NCBI GenBank assembly: GCA_025642075.2
Contig: JAODUO010000577.1
Location: forward strand, 244,001 to 308,000
Length of the DNA stretch: 64,000 nt
Source: Ridgeia piscesae
Lineage: Eukaryota > Annelida > Polychaeta > Sabellida > Siboglinidae
Direction of reading: 5' to 3'
Part shown: positions 1-12,200 of the stretch, in pieces
Layout of the letters: the number at the start of each line of letters is the position of its first letter
How positions within the stretch are numbered: position 1 is the first letter of the stretch
The notes under the pieces: generated by a model
What the model saw: only the letters and a program-made list of their open reading frames with translations
The model's database searches: none
What the model was told of the DNA's origin: nothing
Made by a program: the position numbers and the translations under genes

Positions 1-44
1 TGATGACATAACCAGCAGTGTTTGATGACATAACTAGCAGTGTC
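1..44. repeat. End of a 22-bp tandem repeat before the exon 1 acceptor
   Basis: Two adjacent copies of a unit starting TGATGACATAAC and ending AGCAGTGT occupy the first 44 bases. The array probably continues upstream. It stops 15 bases before the acceptor at 58-59. Confidence 0.6.
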
Positions 45-59
45 TCGTTAACGTTACAG

Positions 60-1968
60 GAAGGAAACAGGATGGAAATTCCAGGCGCAGTAAACGCCCT
101 GATCGAGAATTCTACCAGGCTGGTGCACGGCTACAGTCGAGGAAGAATTCTGTTGTTGAGCAGAACCCAAAAGCCGGGAACGACCAACCGGAGCCAGCAG
201 TATACATGAGCAGTGCCGTTGAACCAAATTTACAAGATAATTGTGCAAAACCTAACATGCCAGCATCAGCTCGAATACGGCAGAAGAGGCCTGACCTCCA
301 GGTGTATGTCCCACGAAAACACCAGGTGGCGCTTGTCAGCGACGGAGAGAGACCGCAAACCCGCGAAGTGGTGTCCCCAGAGAAAACCAACTCTGCAAAT
401 GTTGGAAAGTGTGAAAATTCAGTTGTACGAAGAGCTACCTCTAGCAAACCTGAAAGTGACCCTGTGAATGAGAAGACTGAGTCGAAACGATACAGTGAGG
501 GTCGGCGTAGAGATGTGCCAGAATGTGTGGTGACTCACAGAGGAGGCGAGAAACTGCACGTTCACCGCTCAGATAACCTGAGTGATAACAACACGGACAG
601 CTCCTTGGAGTGGGACTATGAAACAGACATCCACATCGCCAAAATGAAGTACCGCGATGATGACATAGAAGCTAGCAATGCTCCGCTGAAAGATCTTGAA
701 TTTGATGACGATGAGTTGGAACCGGGAGTTGTGAAACCCGGAAAGAGGCGGCGGCGACGCAGACGAAAACCAGCAGCTCAGGATGATGGGGATGTCCCAG
801 CAACGACGTCACAAAGTTGGGCAGATATCATGGAGATGGAGGAGAAGGGTAATGTCGCCCCGTGCAGGGTGAGTGAATCTGAACTCGGCCAGACGCAGTC
901 GTTGAATAAAATGTCTGGCGGGTCAATTGAATCAGCGATTGCGGATGTGATATTTGACGGGCTCGTTATCAAGAACTCTGGGAGGGAACGGGTGAAGAAT
1001 GGAAGCAGGGATTTTGCTCAGGGTAGTGGGGACAATGGCGATGGGATGGAGAAAGGAAGGCAGGGTGGGACTGGGAGCAGAAGGGGGGAGCGGAGGAGAA
1101 GTAGGAGTCAGGGAAATAACAGTCGGAGGAGACACAAGAACAGTGTGAGTGACAGTGTGACAGTGACAGACTCAGGACAGGGGAGAAGGGAGTGGCAGCG
1201 GACGGAAAGAAGGAAGAGTGAAGAGAGGAAGGACATTCCTCCCAAGGGGAGGGAGGCGGAACAACAACTTGATAGAGCGGGCGGTCGTGTCAGTCAGACT
1301 AAGTACGAAACGGCAGCAGTGGTTCGAGAACGGAGAAACAGCGAAAATATCTCGCATTTGACAGAGACTGTCGTGAACCGGGAGAGACACCAGGGGAGGA
1401 CCAAGGACACTCACAATCCCCCTCTCAAGGTGGTACTGTCGGGCAGGGAAGGAGGTAGACAGGTTCATGTCACTCCTGCGGGTTTACCAGCACGACCGAG
1501 GGAGACTGAGGCGAAGAAATCAGGGGAAATGAATCCGGTATTGGGTGACCGCGGCGTGATGAATGTTCGCGGGGTACTGCCTGCCCCCCACCTGTCTGAA
1601 CACCTCACAGCCTCCCCCCAGCATCCACCCCACCGCGGGGCACACCACGGGCGAGGTGCCGCCGCGTCCATTCGAGGCGGAAGCCATCGGACATTGTTCG
1701 ATCCAAACAACCCAACTAAACCCATCCAGGTTTCAAGCCCAAAATTGCAATTCCAAGATCCGTTTGAGTCGCAGTATTCACCAGACTCGAGCTGTTTCTA
1801 CGATGGGTACACGCCAATAGGTGGGCCGCCACCAGGGCCCTATGGTGCCACCTATCCAGTGCAGTACAGTGGTACTGGTCCACCTCCAAGCGGTGGTGGA
1901 GTGACTTATGTGTACCCGACCCAAGCATATGTGGATGATTCGTATAACGACGAACATTTTCCTCACAG
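60..1968 (+). CDS. SMG6: SMG6 exon 1 of window: disordered N-terminal region with EJC-binding-like motifs
   Basis: The acceptor TTACAG ends at 59 and the donor CACAG|GTTTGT follows 1968. The frame is open throughout, with codons from 62, so 206 is an internal Met and not the start. Two related motifs lie near the beginning: KRPDREFY (about 92-115) and [12 protein letters not shown] (about 284-319). Human SMG6 has two N-terminal exon-junction-complex-binding motifs, and these look like their counterparts; that match is inferred. The rest is low-complexity and basic: seven Arg in a row at about 746-766, RS/RG-rich stretches, [11 protein letters not shown] at about 1694, then a Pro/Gly/Tyr-rich tail. 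No folded domain is visible, as expected for this part of SMG6. The exon ends in phase 2 (AG of a Ser codon). Confidence 0.93.
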
Positions 1969-4900
1969 GTTTGTACAATGTATTCATGCTTACGATTTGT
2001 AAAAACATCTGAAAATGTTATGTTACGTTTCTCTACCTCAGCAGGATGTTGATGTTTTGAAATGTTTACTGACTGTCGTACAGTCATTGTTAAAGAAATT
2101 GTCTACTTAAGGTATGTTATGTAGAACACAGTGGCTCAGGGGTAGCACTTCGGACTCGACTAAGAGGATCCGGGTTCGAATCCTATGCTGCGGTGTTAAA
2201 ACCTTTGGCACATTTTTTCCATCTACATTGCTCCAGTTCACTCAGCTGTATAAATGAGTACCTGGCTAAAGACAGTGGTGGATATATGTACAAGCAGCCT
2301 GAGATGTTGTCTGATTGAACAGGTTTGTTTGCCAGGGAAGTAAAGTGTAAAGTGCTTTGAGTAGTGCTGAGGATTGGATACTGCGCTATATATGAACTTA
2401 CCTTTTTATTGTAGAAGTATATATTATTATATACACATTGTGATATATATATATTAGGAATAAATTTAGAAATAAGTATTAGAAATATATTAAGTAAAGT
2501 TCAATAATATTATAATAATTAAGTGTAAAAAAACTGTATTATTCATTTATAAAAAAGTATATTATATTCTAAAGTATATAATATTATTACCATTAATTCC
2601 GCTAAATGGTCAGTTGCTATAGTAGTTTTAATTGTCTGACCGACACAGCTATGAACCGGACCCGGTCATTGGTCAAGCGTGGACCGGCATGGCCAAAGCA
2701 GACGTGATCCTGCGTGATGCAATGGGTCTTGACCGGCAACTGTCCTCTATGTTGGCGCGACGTCTGCATGGAGAGGACGGACTCCAGGGTGTCCTCAAGC
2801 TCAGGTGAGGTTGTGTAGGATGACCTCAAGCTCAGGTGAGGTTGTGTAGGATGACCTCAAACTCAGGTGAGGTTGTGTAGGATGACCTCAAGCTCAGGTG
2901 AGGTTGTGTAGGATGACCTCAAACTCAGGTGAGGTTGTGTAGGATGACCTCAAGCTCAGGTGAGGTTGTGTAGGATGACCTCAAACTCAGGTGAGGTTGT
3001 GTATGATGACCTCAAGCTCAGGTGAGGTTGTGTATGATGACCTCAAGCTCAGGTGAGGTTGTGTAGGATGACCTCAAGCTCAGGTGAGGTTGTGTAGGAT
3101 GAGCTCAGGTGAGGTTGTGTAGGATGACCTCAAGCTCAGGTGAGGTTGTGTAGGATGAGCTCAGGTGAGGTTGTGTAGGATGACCTCAAGCTCATGTAAG
3201 GTTGTGTATGATGACCTCAAGCTCAGGTGAGGTTGTGTTGGATGTTTTAGTTCTGTAGACCATCAAAATCATCGCATGAGGTTGTTCTGAAAACTGCACT
3301 GCAGGTCTAGGGGGAAAGACTGTCTCATTTGTTGAAATGCTTTCACTGTAGTTTTTTAGGTATTGCTAAAATCTAAGCACAGTTTAAGAGACAACCTTTT
3401 GGCTAGCAATGTCATTTTGACTGAAATCATCTCAATTGTTTTGTAATCGATGAGCACATAAGGGCGTATTTTATTAGTTTGGGCTTATTTGTTTAAAAAA
3501 ATATATCAGGTGGTATGGTTTGCATTGCTGCAAAAATCACAAAAATAATGGGGCATGTATAGAATATGTACGTGAAACTGAGTTGTCTATTTTTAAAATG
3601 ACAGCATTTTAATTGTGTGTATTTGTTCTTATTCAGACGTGACTTGCAGCAGAAGTATGCCGATGTGATTCTGCACGACCCTGACTTGTCAAACAAACAC
3701 AGTGTGGAACAAATGCTGTGGAAATCTGCTTTCTACCACTTCATCGAAATGTTCCGACACCAGCTGGCAGATGGCGCTGAAGATGGCACGTTGCCAATGA
3801 CAACCATCAAGGAACACCTACTCAGTCTCCTGGATGAGGTACGTGTCTCTGTCATTTGTCACAAAGTCATATAATTTTAATTACAGTAAGTTTACTCAGT
3901 TGAGAGAAATACTTTTTTCCTTTTGGTGTCATTTTGAAACATTGGCAGTTTTGTCTCAATTCACTCAAGAGTAAAAAATGAGTACCTGTCTGTAGAAAGC
4001 GATGGATAAAAATGACCACATAATCTCTGCAACATTACAGATGTGATGTTGATGTCATTTCTAAGGTAGTAGAATTGTCTATCTGTTTAAATAATAACCC
4101 AAAGACAAGAATATTTAAAACATATTTAACTCCTGAAGTATTCAGTTGCGCATGATAAAACTTCTACAGATTCTTGCTGTATATGTATTATATATGCTTC
4201 AACAGAAACAAATCTGTGAAATTGAAGGTTACATGTTTTTTGCTAGATCAGGTCAAAGGTCAAACAATTTAAAAAAAATCTATTTAATATTTTTTGGGAT
4301 ACAGTATATGGATTATTGTCGAAATAGGTAGACAATTTTGATAGCTTTAAAATGACACCAACATCACTTAGAAGTGGAGTTATGACACCTGGAAGGTCAT
4401 CAGGTATTAAGGCGGGTCAAAGTTTGATGACCTCTATCTCTGAACCTGAAGGTCAGATTGACCTAAAATGTTGTGGGAAGCATAGACTCTTGATCATAAA
4501 CCAACCCACCAATATAATTAAAATTGAAGATGGTCATAAAATGTTATGAAAGGTGAAATGTTACCCTGTTTTTGATGGATTTGACATAGAATGTTAAAAT
4601 GGTGCCTGAATTAAGAGTCTGGAGTATAAAGTGCTTCGAGATAATCTCTGCAATATTTCTGTCATGCCTAAATACCTCCAAAACCAGTTCTGGAGTAGCC
4701 AACGCTTTGAGCTGAATATAAAGATGCAGCAAAGTAAGGATTGCATTTAAGCTACAATCACACATTGTTGCTGATGATAGCAAGTATTGTGTCGCCTGCA
4801 GAATAGGCTTTTGTGACTCACGCACGGTTCTCTGTGTGAGGTCAAAGTTCATCTTTCTGTGACTGTCTGGTCTGAACCCCAGGGCACCACATTCTATGAG

Positions 4901-7900
4901 GAGCTCCTGCAGAGACTGCAGACGTCATTCAAGTTCACACTCGACGACTTCCTGCACACCCACAAGGCCCCACCGGAGAACATAGGGCGTGTGGTCAAGC
5001 TGGCCCTGGTCAGTTGCCAGCGGGTGATGATCTGTCTCGGAGACATCGCTCGCTATCGTGAACTTGCCATGCAGACGTCAAACTATGGACGGGCTCGAAG
5101 GTGGGTGAAGGTTTGTTGGAGCAGAGGCAGGGTTGGGTTGTCAGTCCATTTAGTTATTTTGGTTGTAACATTTCTTGTTAACAAAGTCTTCAAGTTTGTG
5201 TGTAATGATCCTGTCGCAGTTCTCAGAATGGTGCGAGAATGGTGCTAATATATGCAGCTGTAAAAAACAGTTGCCTGAAGTAGTCGTACATCACATTTGT
5301 TACGACATAAATGTAAACGTTTGTCTTGTGTTGTTGTCTTGTGTAGAACTAGAACATCACCAGTGACTGAGGTGTGTTGTGTAGAACTAGAACATCACCA
5401 GTGACTGTGTTGTGTAGAACCAGAACATCACCAGTGACTGATGTGTAGAACTAGAACATCACCAGTGACTGTGTTGTGTAGAACTAGAACATAACCAGTG
5501 ACTGTTGTGTAGAACTAGAACATAACCAGTGACTGTGTTGTGTAGAACTAGAACATCACCAGTGACTGTGTTGTGTAGAACTAGAACATCACCAGTGACT
5601 GTGTTGTGTAGAACTAGAACATCACCAGTGACTGTGTTGTGTAGAACTAGAACATCACCAGTGACTGTGTTGTGTAGAACTAGAACATCACCAGTGACTG
5701 TGTTGTGTAGAACTAGAACATAACCAGTGACTGTTGTGTAGAACTAGAACATCACCAGTGACTGTGTTGTGTAGAACTAGAACATCACCAGTGACTGTGT
5801 TGTGTAGAACTAGAACATCACCAGTGACTGTGTTGTGTAGAACTAGAACATCACCAGTGACTGTGTTGTGTAGAACTAGAACATCACCAGTGACTGTGTT
5901 GTGTAGAACTAGAACATAACCAGTGACTGTTGTGTAGAACTAGAACATCACCAGTGACTGTGTTGTGTAGAACTAGAACATCACCAGTGACTGTGTTGTG
6001 TAGAACTAGAACATCACCAGTGACTGTGTTGTGTAGAACTAGAACATCACCAGTGACTGTGTTGTGTAGAACTAGAACATCACCAGTGACTGTGTTGTGT
6101 AGAACTAGAACATCACCAGTGACTGTGTTGTGTAGAACTAGAACATCACCAGTGACTGTGTTGTGTAGAACTAGAACATCACCAGTGACTGTTGTGTAGA
6201 ACTAGAACATCACCAGTGACTGTGTTGTGTAGAACTAGAACATCACCAGTGACTGTGTTGTGTAGAACTAGAACATCACAAGTGACTGTGTTGTGTAGAA
6301 CTAGAACATCACCAGTGACTGTGTTGTGTAGAACTAGAACATAACCAGTGACTGTTGTGTAGAACTAGAACATCACCAGTGACTGTGTTGTGTAGAACTA
6401 GAACATCACCAGTGACTGTGTTGTGTAGAACTAGAACATCACCAGTGACTGTGTTGTGTTGCAGCTGGTACATGAAGGCCCAGCAGATTGCACCAAAGAA
6501 TGGCCGACCGTACAACCAACTGGCGATTCTAGCTCTCTATACGGTAGGTTTACCCTCTATATAGTAGGTTTACACTCTGTACGGTTGGTTTACCTTCTAT
6601 ATGGTAGATTTACCTTCTATATGGTAGATTTAGCTTCTATATGGTAGGTTTACCTTCTAAACAGTAGGTTTACCTTCTATACAGTAGGTCTACCTTCTAT
6701 ATGGTAGATTTAGCTTCTATACAGTAGGCTTACCTTCTATATGGTAGGTTTAGCTTCTATATGGTAGGTTTACCTTCTAAACAGTAGGTTTACCTTCTAA
6801 ACAGTAGGTTTACCTTCTATATGGTAGGTTTACCTTCTATATGGTAGGTTTACCTTCTATACAGTAGGTTTACCTTCTATATGGTAGATTTAGCTTCTAT
6901 ACAGTAGGTTTACATTCTATACAGTAGGTTTACCTTCTATATGGTAGATTTAGCTTCTATACAGTAGGTTTACCTTCTATACAGTAGGTTTACCTTCTAT
7001 ACAGGTAGGTTTACCTTCTATACGGTAGATTTAGCTTCTATACAGTAGGTTTACCTTCTATACAGTAGGTTTACCTTCTATATGGTAGGTTTACCTTCTA
7101 TATGGTAGATTTAGCTTCTATACAGGTAGGTTTACCTTCTATACAGTAGGTTTACCTTCTATATGGTAGGTTTACCTTCTATATGGTAGATTTAGCTTCT
7201 ATATAAAAGTAGGTTTACCTTCTATACAGTAGGTTTACCTTCTATATGGTAGATTTAGCTTCTATACAGTAGGCTTACCTTCTATACAGTAGGCTTACCT
7301 TGTATATGGTAGGTTTAGCTTCTATATGGTAGGTTTACCTTCTAAACAGTAGGTTTACCTTCTAAACAGTAGGTTTACCTTCTATATGGTAGGTTTAGCT
7401 TCTATATGGTAGGTTTACCTTCTAAACAGTAGGTTTACCTTCTATATGGTAGGTTTACCTTCTATACAGTAGGTTTACCTTCTATATGGTAGGTTTAGCT
7501 TCTATATGGTAGATTTAGCTTCTATACAGTAGGTTTACATTCTATACAGTAGGTTTACCTTCTATATGGTAGATTTAGCTTCTATACGGTAGGTTTACCT
7601 TCTATACAGTAGGTTTACCTTCTATACGGTAGGTTTACCTTCTATACGGTAGGTTTACCTTCTATATGGTAGGTTTACCTTCTATACGGTAGGTTTACCT
7701 TCTATACGGTAGATTTACCCTCTATACGGTAGATATACAAGGGGACCTTGGGGAGAAACAGTTGAATTAATCAGACATTATCACCCCCTCTTCCCAGGAG
7801 GGCCTCAGTTAATTCCACCAGAATCTGGCAGTACCTGGGCAGATCCCTTTGCAAAACTTAAATTCAGCCAATGAGATTGCCTGTGAGGAGTGCAGTTGGC

Positions 7901-8389
7901 CTCCTGTTGTGTCCTGTAATTGTGGGTGATTTCAGCCACACACTAGTCATGTTACGTGCAGTGTTTGGGATGTAGAATCAAATGTTTGAATACACACAAC
8001 CGTTCAAATTGGGGCGTGTATTTGCTGTTCTCATTGTTAGTTTGACTCGGCTAACTCCCGTACCTCATGTGGAGATCTACCAGAGATACTTGTGCATGGC
8101 AACAGCCCAGGCTTGCAAGGTTGCGTGTTAAACATGTTGTTTGATTTGTTTGTCAGAGGAGAAAGTTGGACGCGGTGTACTACTACATGCGCAGTCTGGC
8201 AGCCAGCAACCCCTTCATCACCGCCCGCGAGAGTCTTATGTCTCTCTTTGATGACGTCAGGAAAAAGGTGTCCTGTCATTTCTGTCAGTCGCAATTTACT
8301 GGTTTACCATAGAATGATTAATCAAGTACAAGAATAATGTTTTTACTTAAAACTAATATACTCGTTAAGACTGATGTGTGTCTGTATAA

Positions 8390-8463
<74 letters not shown>

Positions 8464-8473
8464 TTATGTATTA

Positions 8474-8525
<52 letters not shown>

Positions 8526-8544
8526 TATATCATGTATACATATG

Positions 8545-8575
<31 letters not shown>

Positions 8576-9072
8576 ATATTACTGATATATATATGTACAT
8601 ATATATATATATATACATCAGTAATATGTATATATAATTATATTGGTAATAAATATGTATGAACATTTACAATAACAAAACACATATTAAGAAAGATATG
8701 GATAAAATAGATAAGAGCCTAGGTTTATTCTGATTGTACTGAGACTGTTGGATGTGTTTGCAGGCGGAGCACATCCAGAAGAAGAGACAGGCAGAGAGAC
8801 TGGAGAGAAAGCAGAGACAGAGACAGTTGTCGGTGTCCCCGGGTGAACAGGGAGGCCAGCGCAGAGAGACGTGGGTCTCATCTGATGGTCACAGCTCATG
8901 TGACCAGATCTGTGACAATGACAGTCACGACGATGACATCACAAAGTTAACCAACACTGAGGTATCAGGGAATTAATATGATCTTATTTTAAGTATAGTT
9001 GTGGGAGACATCGCTTCGGAAATTATCCAATTTATAATTATTTGGTTGTTTGTGTATGATGTTGTTAGGAGA

Positions 9073-9117
<45 letters not shown>

Positions 9118-9118
9118 G

Positions 9119-9216
<98 letters not shown>

Positions 9217-12200
9217 TAAATAAAATATATGTACATATTTTATAGTGTATACCTGTTACTAAATGTGTACGTATGTTGTTCCACAGCTAAACAAGAGGTT
9301 TGTGCTGAGTTTTCTCCATGTACATGGGAAACTCTTCTCACGCATAGGGTGAGTTTGAACCCATTGTGTTGAACATTGACTCACTCATTCACTCATTCAC
9401 TCATTCACCCACCCACCCACTCATTCACACCCACCCATCCACTCATTCACACCCACCCACCCCACTCATTCACACCCACCCATCCCACTCATTCACACCC
9501 ACCCACCCACTTATTCACACCCACCCATTCCACTCATTCACACCCACCCACCCACTTATTCACACCAACCCACTCACTCATTCACACCCACCCATCCCAC
9601 TCATTCACACCCACCCATCCCACTCATTCACACCCACCCATCCCACTCATTCACACCCACCCACCCACTTATTCACACCCACCCACCCCACTCATTCACA
9701 CCCACCCACCCACTTATTCACACCAACCCACCCACTCATTCACACCAACCCACTCACTCATTCACACCCACCCATCCCACTCATTCACACCCACCCACCC
9801 ACTTATTCACACCAACCCACCCACTCATTCACACCAACCCACTCACTCATTCACACCCACCCATCCCACTCATTCACACCCATCCACCCACTCATTCACA
9901 CCCACCCACCCACTCATTCACACCCATCCACCCACTCATTCACACCCACCCACCCCACTCATTCACACCCACCCATCCCACTCATTCATACCCACCCACC
10001 CACTTATTCACACCCACCCACCCACTTATTCACACCCACCCACTCATTCACACCCACCCACCCCACTCATTCACACCCACCCACCCCACTCATTCACACC
10101 CACCCACCCCACTCATTCACACCCACCCATCCCACTCATTCACACCCACCCCCCACTCATTCATACCCACCAATCCCACTCATTCACACCCACCCACCCA
10201 CCCACTTATTCACACCCACCCACCCCACTCATTCACACCCACCCATCCCACTCATTCACACCCACCCCCACTCATTCACACCCACCCATCCCACTCATTC
10301 ACACCCACCCACCCACCCACCCACTTATTCACACCCACCCACCCACTTATTCACACCAACCCACCCACTCATTCACACCAACCCACTCACTCATTCACAC
10401 CAACCCACCCACTCATTCACACCAACCCACCCACTCATTCACACCAACCCACTCATTCACACCAACCCACCCACTCATTCACACCAACCCACCCACTCAT
10501 TCACACCAACCCACTCACTCTTTCACACCCACCCACCCCACTCATTCACACCCACCCACTCATTCACACCCACCCCACTCATTCACACCCACCCACCCCA
10601 CTCATTCACACCCACCCACCCCACTCATTCACACCCACCCAGTCATTCACACCAACCCACCCACTCATTCATTCCCACCCACCTCACTCATTCACACCCA
10701 CACATTCACACCCACCCACCCACTTATTCACACCCACCCATCCCACTCATTCACACCCACCCACCCACTCATTCACACCAACCCACTCATTCACACCAAC
10801 CCACCCACTCATTCACACCCACCCACTCATTCACACCCACCCACCCACTCATTCACACCCACCCCACTCATTCACACCCACCCACTCATTCACACCAACC
10901 CACCCACTCATTCACACCAATCCACTCATTCACACCCACCCACCCCACTCATTCACACCCACTCACCCATTCATTTACACCAACCCACTCACTCATTCAC
11001 ACCCACCCACCCCACTCATTCACACCCACCCACCCACCCATTCATTTACACCAACCCACTCATTCACACCAACCCACTCACTCATTCACACCCACCCACC
11101 CCACTCATTCACACCCACCCACCCATTCATTTACACCAACCCACTCATTCATATCAACCCACCCACTCATTCACACCCACCCACCCACTCACTCACCGAC
11201 TCACCCAGCCACTAACTCATTCACACTCACCCACCAACTCACTCATTCATACTCACCCCCACTCACTTATTCACACACATTCAGTCACTAACATCTCACT
11301 CACCCACTCACTCACCCCACTCAATCACACTCATTCATTCACACACACTCATTCACTGTCGATGACATCGCAGCCATCTTTCCTGTAATGCCTCGATAAA
11401 TTATTCATAGTGCCGTATAATAATTTATTCAGTTTATGTTTAGTATTATCAATCAATGTGACACTATCAATAATATTGTACGTCATGGCATGTAAGTTGT
11501 TCACTGTAACTTTAGTAAGGTTCTTAAAATAGTAACTGGTTCATAGCAAAGGGGAGGTTGCAAAAGTTCCTTAAAGTGACCTGATCAGTTCGTGGCTTTA
11601 AATTTTTATTGCAAAATCATGTTAATCAGTATAATTTATAACTATTGTAGCGTCCTGACTGCCAATTAATGTTTTATCAAAACAGAACTGACTTCGTAAT
11701 GTTAAACGTCAAATGTTTATAAGAATCCCGACGCGGTCACTCAAATCGCCGCGAGTGACACCCACCCTTTGACCTTTACCAACTAGGAGCCATGCACCTG
11801 GCTGGGTGTGGCGTTAGTGGCGTCAACTTGTGTTCACGTGATACTGTATCGTGTGATCATGCATTTCCTTCTGGGCTTTTAGCCATGCCTACAACGGTTT
11901 CGAAAACGCCTCGTGGTCGATGTGTACACAGAGTTAAGCGCCCTTACTGCGTCTATTTTCAACCCCTAAATGGTACATGAAAACATCTTTTGACTGTCTT
12001 TACGCTGTAATTGGTATAATTCGGGTTGAGGAGAGAAATTCTTGTTCAGTTCTATCGTTCTGCTATTGAGAGTATTCTTACATTCTCAATATGTGTATGG
12101 TTCGGCGGCATCAGCCAGCACCAGAGGGGCAGGCTTGACAGAGTGGTGAAAACAGCTTCCAAAATTGTCAGTAGTGAACTCACCTCTCTAACAGCCATAT

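Noticed and set aside
206..208. ATG at 206 as the SMG6 start codon
   Set aside because: The frame is open upstream to the acceptor at 59 and contains a conserved-looking motif, so this Met is internal.
1172..1725. Minus-strand frames opposite exon 1
   Set aside because: They are shadows of the GC-rich, Arg-coding SMG6 exon.
2128..2200. Functional tRNA gene
   Set aside because: A and B boxes are present, but the tRNA-like head continues into a SINE body and no clean cloverleaf with an acceptor stem is seen.
9366..11388. Open frames of 641 and 670 codons (Thr/His/Pro/Ser-rich)
   Set aside because: They are open in two frames at once through a simple C+A repeat and have no domain or start context.
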